A stretch of 15,526 bases of DNA from QALR01 sp045124015. GTDB taxonomy: Bacteria; Bacillota; Clostridia; Oscillospirales; CAG-272. The notes under the pieces were generated by a model that was not told the DNA's origin, did not search any database, and was given only the letters and a program-made list of their open reading frames with translations. How positions within the stretch are numbered: the stretch's first letter is position 1; each line of letters opens with the position of its first letter. Of the stretch, positions 1 through 5,328 are shown piece by piece. Position numbers and translations under genes: made by a program. The DNA lies in NCBI GenBank assembly GCA_045124015.1, contig JBGVLA010000011.1, forward strand, positions 1 through 15,526, written 5' to 3'.

Positions 1-53
1 CCGTGTTCATTTTGCAAATCAACTAATTTTTTTATTTGATGTTCATCTAGTAT

Positions 54-81
54 GAAGAAGCACCCCGCGGGGTGCTTCTTC
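54..81. terminator. Perfect palindrome, intrinsic terminator of an upstream gene
   Basis: A perfect 14-bp inverted repeat (GAAGAAGCACCCCG and its complement) with a GC-rich centre can form a very stable hairpin. On the plus strand it runs into a pyrimidine-rich stretch, and a T7 run follows at 114-120 after a weak hairpin at 97-112. No gene is visible in 1-53, so it most likely ends a transcript that starts left of the window. Being symmetric, it could also work in the other direction. It insulates the promoter at 158. Confidence 0.7.
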
Positions 82-157
82 TCCGCATTTAGTCATGTTG
101 ACTATATTCAACCTTTTTTTGCAACATTTTCTTGTAAGGCATAAAATGAAATCATCC

Positions 158-186
158 TTGACACATTTTCGATTCTATGTTATACT
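158..186 (+). promoter_or_regulatory. Consensus sigma-A promoter for the DUF1538/P-II operon
   Basis: TTGACA at 158-163 and TATACT at 181-186 are separated by exactly 17 bp, in an AT-rich context. Transcription would start near 193 and leave about 70 nt of untranslated leader before the ATG at 262. I see no operator or riboswitch fold in that leader. Confidence 0.8.
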
Positions 187-261
187 ATTTTACGATATGT
201 TTTATTTCATTTTGATACAAAAACAATCAGGAAATTTTTCACTGTGCAGGAAGGAAAGCCT

Positions 262-1884
262 ATGAACACAAAAACGATCTTGATGGAAAAAATCAAAGAG
301 TCCGTGGCATCCGTCTTGCCGGTCGCACTCATAATTTTGCTCTTATCGCTGACGGTAACGCCTCTTCCGAACTCGATCTTTATATCATTCCTCTTCGGAA
401 CGTTTACGATGATCTTCGGCTTGGGACTTTTTACGCTCGGCGTTGATAAGTCCATGACCCCGATGGGTGAACACGTCGGTACAACGATCACCAAATCCAA
501 AAAGCTTTGGCTGGTCATCTTTGTATGTCTTTTCGTCGGCACACTTGTAACCGCATCCGAGCCCGACCTCACCGTTCTCGCAGAAGCGATCCCCGCGATC
601 GATACGACCGCTTTCATTTGGGCAGTTTCCATCGGTGTCGGCGTCTTCCTTGTATTTGCGGTGCTTCGTATTATTTTTGCCGTCAAGCTTCGATATCTGC
701 TTTTCGCATCCTATGGCATCATCTTTTTGCTCGCAGCGCTCGTCTCTCCGGACTTTCTTTCCGTTGCGTTTGATGCAGGCGGCGTTACCACAGGACCTCT
801 CACCGTACCTTTTATCATGGCGATGGGTGTCGGTATTTCTTCGATCGCCGCAGACACCTCCAAATCGGGGGATAGCTTTGGTCTGATGGCGCTGTGCTCC
901 GCAGGTCCTATCATTGCCATTCTCGTTCTCGGGCTTGTATATAGCGTTGATAGCGGTACGTACACCCCCGACGCCATCACGGAATTTGTCAATTCTCGTG
1001 AATTCGGCATTGAATTTCTCCACGAGATCCCCCACAAGCTCATGGAGGTTGCAACAGGACTTTTCCCCGTTGTTATTTTCTTCTTTGTATTCCAAGCCAT
1101 TTTCAATAGACTCTCTCTCGATAAGACCTTGAAGCTCATCGTCGGCGTCATTTATACCTACGTCGGCATCGTGCTATTCCTGACAGGTGTTTCCATCGGA
1201 TTCTTCCCTGTCGGCAGTTATATCGGTGAATCTCTCGGAAGCTCGGCATATAAATGGCTCCTCCTTCCCATCGGTATGCTCCTCGGCTACTTCATCGTTT
1301 TGGCGGAGCCTGCCGTTCATGTCCTTGAAAAACAGGTCGAAGAGGTAACAGCCGGCACGATCTCCAAAAAGATGCTCAGCATCGGTATGTCCATTGGCGT
1401 TTCCATCGCCGTCGGTCTTGCGATGTTCCGCGCACTTACGGGTCTTTCGATCCTTTGGTTTGTCGGCATCGGATACGCGATCGCGCTCGGACTTTCCTTT
1501 ATCGTCCCCGAGGTCTTTACCTCCATCGCGTTCGACTCGGGCGGCGTTGCCTCGGGCGCAATGACCTCCACGTTCTTGATGCCCCTCGCCGTTGGCGCAA
1601 CGTATGCCGTCGGCGGCAACATCATGACGGACGCTTTCGGCGTTATCGCCATGGTCGCGCTCCTTCCTCCGATCACCATTCAGATCCTCGGTCTGATCTA
1701 CCAGATCAAGACGAAGCGTGCAGCACGCATCATAGAACCCATCACAGAGCCCACCGAGATCATCGAGCTCGAGCAGCCCTCTCAGGTATCCGTTGAAGAT
1801 ACGAAGGCTTCCGCAGAAGGTATCTGCGGCGGCGGACAGGCAGCACGCGAATATCCCGATATCATCGAATTCACACTCCCCTAA
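262..1884 (+). CDS. DUF1538 family polytopic membrane protein (putative transporter)
   Basis: A 540-residue, strongly hydrophobic integral membrane protein. The ATG at 262 is preferred over an in-frame GTG at 244 because AGGAAGG sits at 248-254, well placed for 262 and overlapping the upstream start. Two similar halves are visible. An S/A-E-P element at residues 99-101 and 348-350 is followed about 71-76 residues later by FDAGGVTTG (170-178) and FDSGGVASG (424-432), then a T-x-P/L-F-hydrophobic stretch. This is an internal tandem duplication offset by roughly 250 residues, as is common in carriers and antiporters. The last 55 or so residues form a hydrophilic, acidic cytoplasmic-type tail with a GGG turn. 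The family has no firmly established substrate that I know of. Its partner 23 nt downstream is a P-II-like protein, which suggests transport gated by a nucleotide-sensing trimer, much as GlnK gates AmtB. Family assignment is from recognition, and the transport role is inferred. Confidence 0.85.
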   Translation: MNTKTILMEKIKESVASVLPVALIILLLSLTVTPLPNSIFISFLFGTFTMIFGLGLFTLGVDKSMTPMGEHVGTTITKSKKLWLVIFVCLFVGTLVTASEPDLTVLAEAIPAIDTTAFIWAVSIGVGVFLVFAVLRIIFAVKLRYLLFASYGIIFLLAALVSPDFLSVAFDAGGVTTGPLTVPFIMAMGVGISSIAADTSKSGDSFGLMALCSAGPIIAILVLGLVYSVDSGTYTPDAITEFVNSREFGIEFLHEIPHKLMEVATGLFPVVIFFFVFQAIFNRLSLDKTLKLIVGVIYTYVGIVLFLTGVSIGFFPVGSYIGESLGSSAYKWLLLPIGMLLGYFIVLAEPAVHVLEKQVEEVTAGTISKKMLSIGMSIGVSIAVGLAMFRALTGLSILWFVGIGYAIALGLSFIVPEVFTSIAFDSGGVASGAMTSTFLMPLAVGATYAVGGNIMTDAFGVIAMVALLPPITIQILGLIYQIKTKRAARIIEPITEPTEIIELEQPSQVSVEDTKASAEGICGGGQAAREYPDIIEFTLP

Positions 1885-1907
1885 GCGGCGAAGAAAGGAA
1901 GATATTT

Positions 1908-2624
1908 ATGCAAAACTTATATTGGTTCATCACCATCTCCAGACGCGCCGACTCGGACACGGTAAGCGAGCTTTATCAAATGCTTGAGGTACCGCGTTTG
2001 TATAGCTCTCTTGCACACGGTACGGCGAAATCCACGATTCTTGACCTTTTGGGGCTTGAGCAGTGCGAAAAGGTCGTACACCAGACCGTCGTTACACACA
2101 ACAAATTGCACGAACTGATCGCGGCGCTCGAAAGACGCTTGCAGATCGATATGCCGGGACAGGGCATCGCGCTCGCCGTTCCGCTTGCAAGCATTTCCAC
2201 AAAAAAAACGCTCGATTTCTTTTCGGGCGGACACGCGGAGGATGAAATGACAGATAAAAAACAAATGAACCCCCGTGCGATGGAGCTGATCATCGCCATC
2301 TGCAATAAGGGCTACACCGAGGACGTGATGGAGGTCGCGCGCGCTGCAGGCGCAGGCGGCGGCACCGTTCTTCACGCCAAGGGGACGGGCACGGAATTTG
2401 CCGAAAAATTCTACGGGCTTCATCTCGTAGATGAAAAAGAGATCATTTATATCGTCGCAAAAAAGGACCTTCGAAATCCCATCATGCAGGCGATCTCCGA
2501 CGGCGCAGGTCCGGGAACCCGCGCACACGCGTTGGTCTTTTCCCTCCCCGTAACCGATACCGCAGGCTTCCGCTTCTACGATGAAGAAGCCGCTGTCAAG
2601 CCCGAAAACGATTATGTAAATTGA
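1908..2624 (+). CDS. Tandem double-domain P-II family regulator
   Basis: A 238-residue soluble protein, about twice the length of GlnB/GlnK (about 112 residues). The C-terminal half (about 125-230) follows the P-II pattern: a beta strand MELIIAI, a helix, the GAGGGTVLHAKGTG turn (G159-T160-G161), a strand IIYIVAKKD, a helix, then a GAGPGTRAHALVFSLPV segment where P-II has its nucleotide-binding glycine loop. The N-terminal half (about 1-105) repeats this more weakly, with GTAKS at 38-42 and MPGQGIALAVPL near the equivalent place. The T-loop is very short in both copies, and the uridylylated tyrosine of GlnB is not evident. A trimer of P-II folds could be built from fewer chains here, with the two halves specialised. 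The gene starts 23 nt after the DUF1538 gene with its own AAAGGAAG site at 1894-1901, in the same operon. The likely role is sensing of adenylate or a metabolite and control of the membrane partner. That role is inferred, and a direct nitrogen role is unproven. Confidence 0.85.
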   Translation: MQNLYWFITISRRADSDTVSELYQMLEVPRLYSSLAHGTAKSTILDLLGLEQCEKVVHQTVVTHNKLHELIAALERRLQIDMPGQGIALAVPLASISTKKTLDFFSGGHAEDEMTDKKQMNPRAMELIIAICNKGYTEDVMEVARAAGAGGGTVLHAKGTGTEFAEKFYGLHLVDEKEIIYIVAKKDLRNPIMQAISDGAGPGTRAHALVFSLPVTDTAGFRFYDEEAAVKPENDYVN

Positions 2625-2630
2625 ATCTCG

Positions 2631-2654
2631 AAATCCCCGTTCAGGCGGGGATTT
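2631..2654 (+). terminator. Intrinsic terminator after the P-II gene
   Basis: A perfect 9-bp stem (AAATCCCCG/CGGGGATTT) with a 6-nt loop begins 6 nt after the stop codon. The T tract is short (TTTCTTCG), so termination may be partial, but it separates this operon from the rpmG promoter at 2720. Confidence 0.7.
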
Positions 2655-2719
2655 CTTCGTAATCTATTATATTTACGCAAAAATTTTGCAAATATTTCTA
2701 AAAAAGCGCAGAAACCCTA

Positions 2720-2748
2720 TTGACAGAATCCCACTTTTGTGGTATTCT
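2720..2748 (+). promoter_or_regulatory. Consensus promoter for rpmG-secE-nusG
   Basis: TTGACA at 2720-2725 and TATTCT at 2743-2748 are spaced by 17 bp. The start point would be near 2755, giving a leader of about 190 nt before rpmG. That is long for a ribosomal gene and contains the terminator-like hairpin at 2880-2915. A small hairpin (ACCGA-AA-TCGGT, 2769-2780) lies early in the leader. Confidence 0.75.
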
Positions 2749-2879
2749 ATTAGCACCTCTGCGGATGCACCGAAATCGGTTTTATCAAGTGTCCGATATG
2801 AGGGAGGTACGAAAAACGAACCGAACGAACGCAAAAAAGGCGAGGTCCCAGGATCATCGTCCATCTTTTGTGTTTTTTC

Positions 2880-2915
2880 GCTTCTGTTTTCAAATTACAA
2901 ACAGAGGCTTTTTTT
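2880..2915 (+). terminator. Intrinsic terminator inside the rpmG leader (candidate attenuator)
   Basis: GCTTCTGTTT (2880-2889) can pair over 10 bp, with one G-U, with AAACAGAGGC (2899-2908) around a 9-nt loop, and seven T residues (2909-2915) follow directly. This is a textbook intrinsic terminator placed about 125 nt after the promoter and 30 nt before the rpmG ATG, with no gene upstream of it in the same transcript. It therefore probably attenuates the rpmG-secE-nusG operon or yields a short leader RNA. I could not resolve a convincing antiterminator or a known leader class by eye. Confidence 0.65.
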
Positions 2916-2945
2916 GAGTCTCAAACTTTTACAGGAGGTGCCGAA

Positions 2946-3095
2946 ATGCGCGTCAAAATCACTCTCGCCTGCACGGAATGCAAGCAAAGAAACTATGACA
3001 CAACCAAAAACAAAAAGAACGATCCCGACAGACTTGAAATGCAGAAGTATTGCAAGTTCTGCCGCAAGCACACGCTTCACAAGGAAACCAAGTAA
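2946..3095 (+). CDS. rpmG: 50S ribosomal protein L33
   Basis: A 49-residue basic protein of typical L33 length. It opens MRVKITLACTECKQRNY and carries two CxxC pairs, CTEC near residue 9 and CKFC near residue 37, the zinc-ribbon (C+) form of L33. The ATG at 2946 is preferred over an upstream in-frame ATG at 2868, because ACAGGAGGTG at 2931-2940 is an excellent ribosome site and the upstream extension is not L33-like and runs across the terminator hairpin. L33 belongs to the large subunit, near the tRNA exit site. The order rpmG-secE-nusG-rplK-rplA is the classic Bacillota arrangement. Confidence 0.97.
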   Translation: MRVKITLACTECKQRNYDTTKNKKNDPDRLEMQKYCKFCRKHTLHKETK

Positions 3096-3109
3096 TTAAA
3101 AAATTCTGA

Positions 3110-3131
3110 GTCTTTTCCTTCGGGGAAAGAC
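3110..3131 (+). other. UUCG-capped hairpin between rpmG and secE
   Basis: GTCTTTTCC (3110-3118) and GGGAAAGAC (3123-3131) form a 9-bp stem with one G-U pair, closed by a TTCG tetraloop. No T tract follows and the secE ribosome site begins about 5 nt later, so it is not a terminator. It may be an mRNA stability or processing element, or it may reduce initiation at secE. Confidence 0.5.
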
Positions 3132-3146
3132 AGTTAGGAGAAAAAC

Positions 3147-3392
3147 ATGGCAGAAACAACAAAAACCAAAAAGCCGAGCATCTTTTCCAGAATCAAGAAA
3201 TTTGTAAAAGATTACAAAAGTGAATTCAAGAAGCTCGTATGGCCTACGCCGAAACAGCTTTTGAAGAATTCTGCTGTCGTACTCGTTTCCGTTATCGTCG
3301 TTGGAGCATGCCTCGCTTTGGTAGACTTCGGTCTCAACAGAGGTATCTTCCTCTTCAAGGACTGGATCGACCTTATCCGCCCGGTATCGTAA
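3147..3392 (+). CDS. secE: Preprotein translocase subunit SecE
   Basis: An 81-residue protein of the short, one-helix type found in Gram-positive bacteria. A basic amphipathic N-terminal part (residues 10-30) leads into the SecE signature E-F-K-K-L-V-W-P-T-P, with VWPTP at 31-35. One membrane helix follows (about 42-62), then a short tail. SecE stabilises SecY in the SecYEG export channel. TTAGGAG at 3134-3140 serves the ATG at 3147. The gene lies between rpmG and nusG as expected, with 21 nt between its stop codon and the nusG ATG. Confidence 0.96.
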   Translation: MAETTKTKKPSIFSRIKKFVKDYKSEFKKLVWPTPKQLLKNSAVVLVSVIVVGACLALVDFGLNRGIFLFKDWIDLIRPVS

Positions 3393-3413
3393 TGAGCAAA
3401 GGTGGGAAAGCAA

Positions 3414-3959
3414 ATGAGCGAAAATGCAAACACAGCCAAGTGGTATGTCGTCCATACCTACTCTGGTTATGAAAACAAAGTCAAGACCAACCTTGAAAAA
3501 ATCATCGAAAACCGCGGAATCTCTCATCTGATCACAGACGTCAAGATCCCCGTGGAGCTCACAACGGAGACTACCTCCGCAGGCGTCGTCAAGGAAACCG
3601 AATCCAAGGTATTCCCCAGCTACGTATTTGTGAAAATGGTCATGACAGACGAAACATGGCATATCGTTATGACGATCACCGGAGCCACAGGCTTTGTCGG
3701 TCCCGGTTCACGTCCCGTTCCGCTTACTGATAAAGAAGTCGAAGCGCTCGGCGTAGAATCTGCTGCGAAAACCGCAACGACCACAGCTTTCAAGGTCGGC
3801 GACAGCGTCAGCATCAAGAGCGGTCCCATGACAGGATTCATCGGAACCATTTCGGAAATTTCGCCGGACCTCAAAAAGGTTACGGTTATCGCGTCCGTAT
3901 TCGGACGTCAGACGCCCGTTGAGCTTGATATCACAAGCATCGCGGCGGAAAACAATTAA
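3414..3959 (+). CDS. nusG: Transcription termination/antitermination protein NusG
   Basis: A 181-residue NusG of normal length. The N-terminal NGN domain opens AKWYVVHTYSGYENKVK (W10) and binds the RNA polymerase clamp. The C-terminal KOW domain starts near F126 (FKVGDSVSIKSGPMTGFIG) and would contact Rho or ribosomal protein S10. In Bacillota NusG also affects pausing. The start is the ATG at 3414, since an in-frame GTG at 3402 lies inside the likely ribosome site (AAAGGTGGG, 3398-3406). Rare-codon content is low and the gene matches its neighbours. Confidence 0.97.
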   Translation: MSENANTAKWYVVHTYSGYENKVKTNLEKIIENRGISHLITDVKIPVELTTETTSAGVVKETESKVFPSYVFVKMVMTDETWHIVMTITGATGFVGPGSRPVPLTDKEVEALGVESAAKTATTTAFKVGDSVSIKSGPMTGFIGTISEISPDLKKVTVIASVFGRQTPVELDITSIAAENN

Positions 3960-3989
3960 TTCTTTTCACGCGTCCCTATGACGCAACCC

Positions 3990-4034
3990 GTGGGAGGGAG
4001 AAAATTTTTTTGAATTCTCCCGGCAAAATACCAC
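3990..4034 (+). promoter_or_regulatory. Ribosomal protein L1 binding site in the rplK leader (23S rRNA mimic)
   Basis: GTGG (3990-3993) pairs with CCAC (4031-4034). GA is left unpaired on the 5' side and GGCAAAATA on the 3' side (4022-4030), and a second helix GGGAGAA/TTCTCCC (3996-4002 with 4015-4021) closes the asymmetric loop. GTGGGAG plus GGCAAAATACCAC closely matches the L1-binding region of 23S rRNA helices 76-78 (GTGGGAG ... GGTGAAATACCAC, as I recall it). The ribosome site of rplK (GGAGG, 4039-4043) begins only 5 nt after the structure. Free L1 would bind here and block translation of rplK and, by coupling, its own gene rplA. The fold is visible, and L1 feedback on the L11 operon is established in other bacteria. 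Confidence 0.85.
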
Positions 4035-4050
4035 ATTTGGAGGTTTAATC

Positions 4051-4476
4051 ATGGCAAAGAAAATTGTAGCATACATCAAATTGCAGCTTCCTGCAGGAAA
4101 AGCTACTCCCCAGCCGCCTGTTGGTCCTGCACTCGGTCAGCACGGCGTTAATATCGCTGCATTCACTAAGGAATTCAACGAACGCACCAAAAACGATATG
4201 GGTCTCGTAATCCCCGTAGTTATCACCGTTTTCGCAGACCGTTCGTTCTCTTTCATCACCAAGACTCCCCCTGCAGCTGTTCTTATTAAGAAAGCAGCAG
4301 GCATCGAATCCGGTTCCGGTGCACCCAACAAGACCAAGGTTGCATCCATCACCAAGGAACAGGTTAAGAAGATCGCAGAAACCAAAATGCCTGACCTTAA
4401 TGCCGCTTCCGTTGAAGCTGCTATGAGCATGGTTGCAGGTACAGCCCGCAGCATGGGCGTAACAGTCGTAGACTGA
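4051..4476 (+). CDS. rplK: 50S ribosomal protein L11
   Basis: A 141-residue protein of exact family length. The N-terminal domain has KKIVAYIKLQLPAGKATPQPPVGPALGQHGVNI, including the proline-rich linker hinge. The C-terminal rRNA-binding domain ends with the conserved M-x-A-A-M-S-M-V-x-G-T-A-R-S-M-G pattern. L11 forms the GTPase-associated centre with 23S helices 43-44 and is needed for the stringent response. TTTGGAGG serves the ATG, directly downstream of the L1-binding fold. rplA starts 20 nt after its stop. Confidence 0.98.
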   Translation: MAKKIVAYIKLQLPAGKATPQPPVGPALGQHGVNIAAFTKEFNERTKNDMGLVIPVVITVFADRSFSFITKTPPAAVLIKKAAGIESGSGAPNKTKVASITKEQVKKIAETKMPDLNAASVEAAMSMVAGTARSMGVTVVD

Positions 4477-4496
4477 TTCGAGGAGGAGTAACGGAA

Positions 4497-5192
4497 ATGT
4501 TTAAAGGTAAGAAATATCAGGATAGCGCAAAGCTTGTTGACAGAACCAAGCTTTATGACGCAAACGAAGCAATCGCGCTCGTATGCCAGACATCCAAGGC
4601 AAAATTCGATGAAACCATCGAACTTCACATCAGACTCGGTGTAGACAGCCGTCACGCAGACCAGCAGGTTCGTGGTGCAGTTGTTCTTCCCCACGGTACA
4701 GGTAAGACCGTAAGAACCCTCGTTTTCGCTAAGGGCGACAAGGCAGAAGCTGCAAAAGCTGCAGGTGCTGACTATGTTGGCGATGTTGATCTCGTTCAGA
4801 AGATCATGAACGAAAACTGGTTCGACTTCGACGTTGTTATCGCAACTCCCGACATGATGGGTGTTATCGGTCGTCTCGGTAAAGTCCTCGGTCCTAAGGG
4901 CCTTATGCCTAACCCCAAGGCTGGTACCGTAACAATGGACGTTGCTAAGGCTGTAAACGAAGCAAAAGCAGGTAAGATCGAATACCGTCTTGACAAGACC
5001 AACATCATCCACTGCCCCATCGGTAAGGCATCCTTCGGCGCAGAAAAGCTCGCTGACAACTTCAACACCCTTATGGACGCTGTTATCAAGGCTAAGCCTG
5101 CTGCAGCAAAGGGTCAGTACGTTAAGAGCTGCGTTATCGCTTCCACAATGGGCCCCGGCGTGAAGATCAACGCTGCTAAGCTCGGTGGCTAA
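4497..5192 (+). CDS. rplA: 50S ribosomal protein L1
   Basis: A 231-residue protein of normal L1 length with the signature region RLGKVLGPKGLMPNPKAGTVT and the earlier RGAVVLPHGTGKT segment. L1 forms the mobile stalk by the E site that helps release deacylated tRNA, and it doubles as translational repressor of its own operon through the leader site before rplK. CGAGGAGGAGTAACGGAAATG gives a strong ribosome site. Codon use (GCT, AAG, GTT, CGT) is the biased set of a highly expressed gene. The operon ends after this gene, and rplJ-rplL do not follow as they do in many relatives. Confidence 0.98.
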   Translation: MFKGKKYQDSAKLVDRTKLYDANEAIALVCQTSKAKFDETIELHIRLGVDSRHADQQVRGAVVLPHGTGKTVRTLVFAKGDKAEAAKAAGADYVGDVDLVQKIMNENWFDFDVVIATPDMMGVIGRLGKVLGPKGLMPNPKAGTVTMDVAKAVNEAKAGKIEYRLDKTNIIHCPIGKASFGAEKLADNFNTLMDAVIKAKPAAAKGQYVKSCVIASTMGPGVKINAAKLGG

Positions 5193-5209
5193 TATCCTAT
5201 AAAGTTTAT

Positions 5210-5245
5210 AAAATCAGCACAGCAATGTGCTGATTTTTTGTTTTT
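5210..5245 (+). terminator. Strong intrinsic terminator after rplA
   Basis: A perfect 12-bp stem (AAAATCAGCACA/TGTGCTGATTTT) with a GCAA tetraloop is followed by TTGTTTTT. It closes the ribosomal operon and sits just before the M28 promoter. Confidence 0.92.
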
Positions 5246-5246
5246 C

Positions 5247-5270
5247 ATCTTGTTGACAAATCAACAAGAT
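5247..5270. promoter_or_regulatory. Perfect 10-bp inverted repeat over the -35 box, candidate operator
   Basis: ATCTTGTTGA, a 4-nt spacer CAAA, then TCAACAAGAT form a perfect dyad. The TTGACA -35 hexamer (5253-5258) lies within it. No T tract follows, and the position and symmetry suit a homodimeric repressor, for example of the MarR or TetR type, that blocks RNA polymerase. No candidate repressor gene is adjacent. The dyad is seen in the sequence and the operator role is inferred. Confidence 0.55.
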
Positions 5271-5281
5271 TGTGATATACT
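5253..5281 (+). promoter_or_regulatory. Consensus extended -10 promoter of the M28 peptidase gene
   Basis: TTGACA (5253-5258), a 17-bp spacer and TATACT (5276-5281) preceded by TG at 5273-5274 make an almost ideal sigma-A promoter. Transcription would start near 5288, leaving a leader of about 40 nt. An unrepressed promoter this strong is unexpected for a peptidase gene, which adds weight to the overlapping dyad being an operator. Confidence 0.82.
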
Positions 5282-5328
5282 GTCTATATTCCCATATTTT
5301 AGAAAAATCTGTTAAGGAGCATCTGACT

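Noticed and set aside
2798..2917. A 39-codon open frame in the rpmG leader, ending just after the terminator T run
   Set aside because: It starts without a ribosome site, its codons cross the hairpin, and the peptide has no run of regulatory codons typical of attenuator peptides. It cannot be supported as a leader peptide.
2868..2945. N-terminal extension of L33 from an upstream in-frame ATG
   Set aside because: The extension overlaps the terminator hairpin and is not L33-like. A perfect ribosome site precedes the ATG at 2946.
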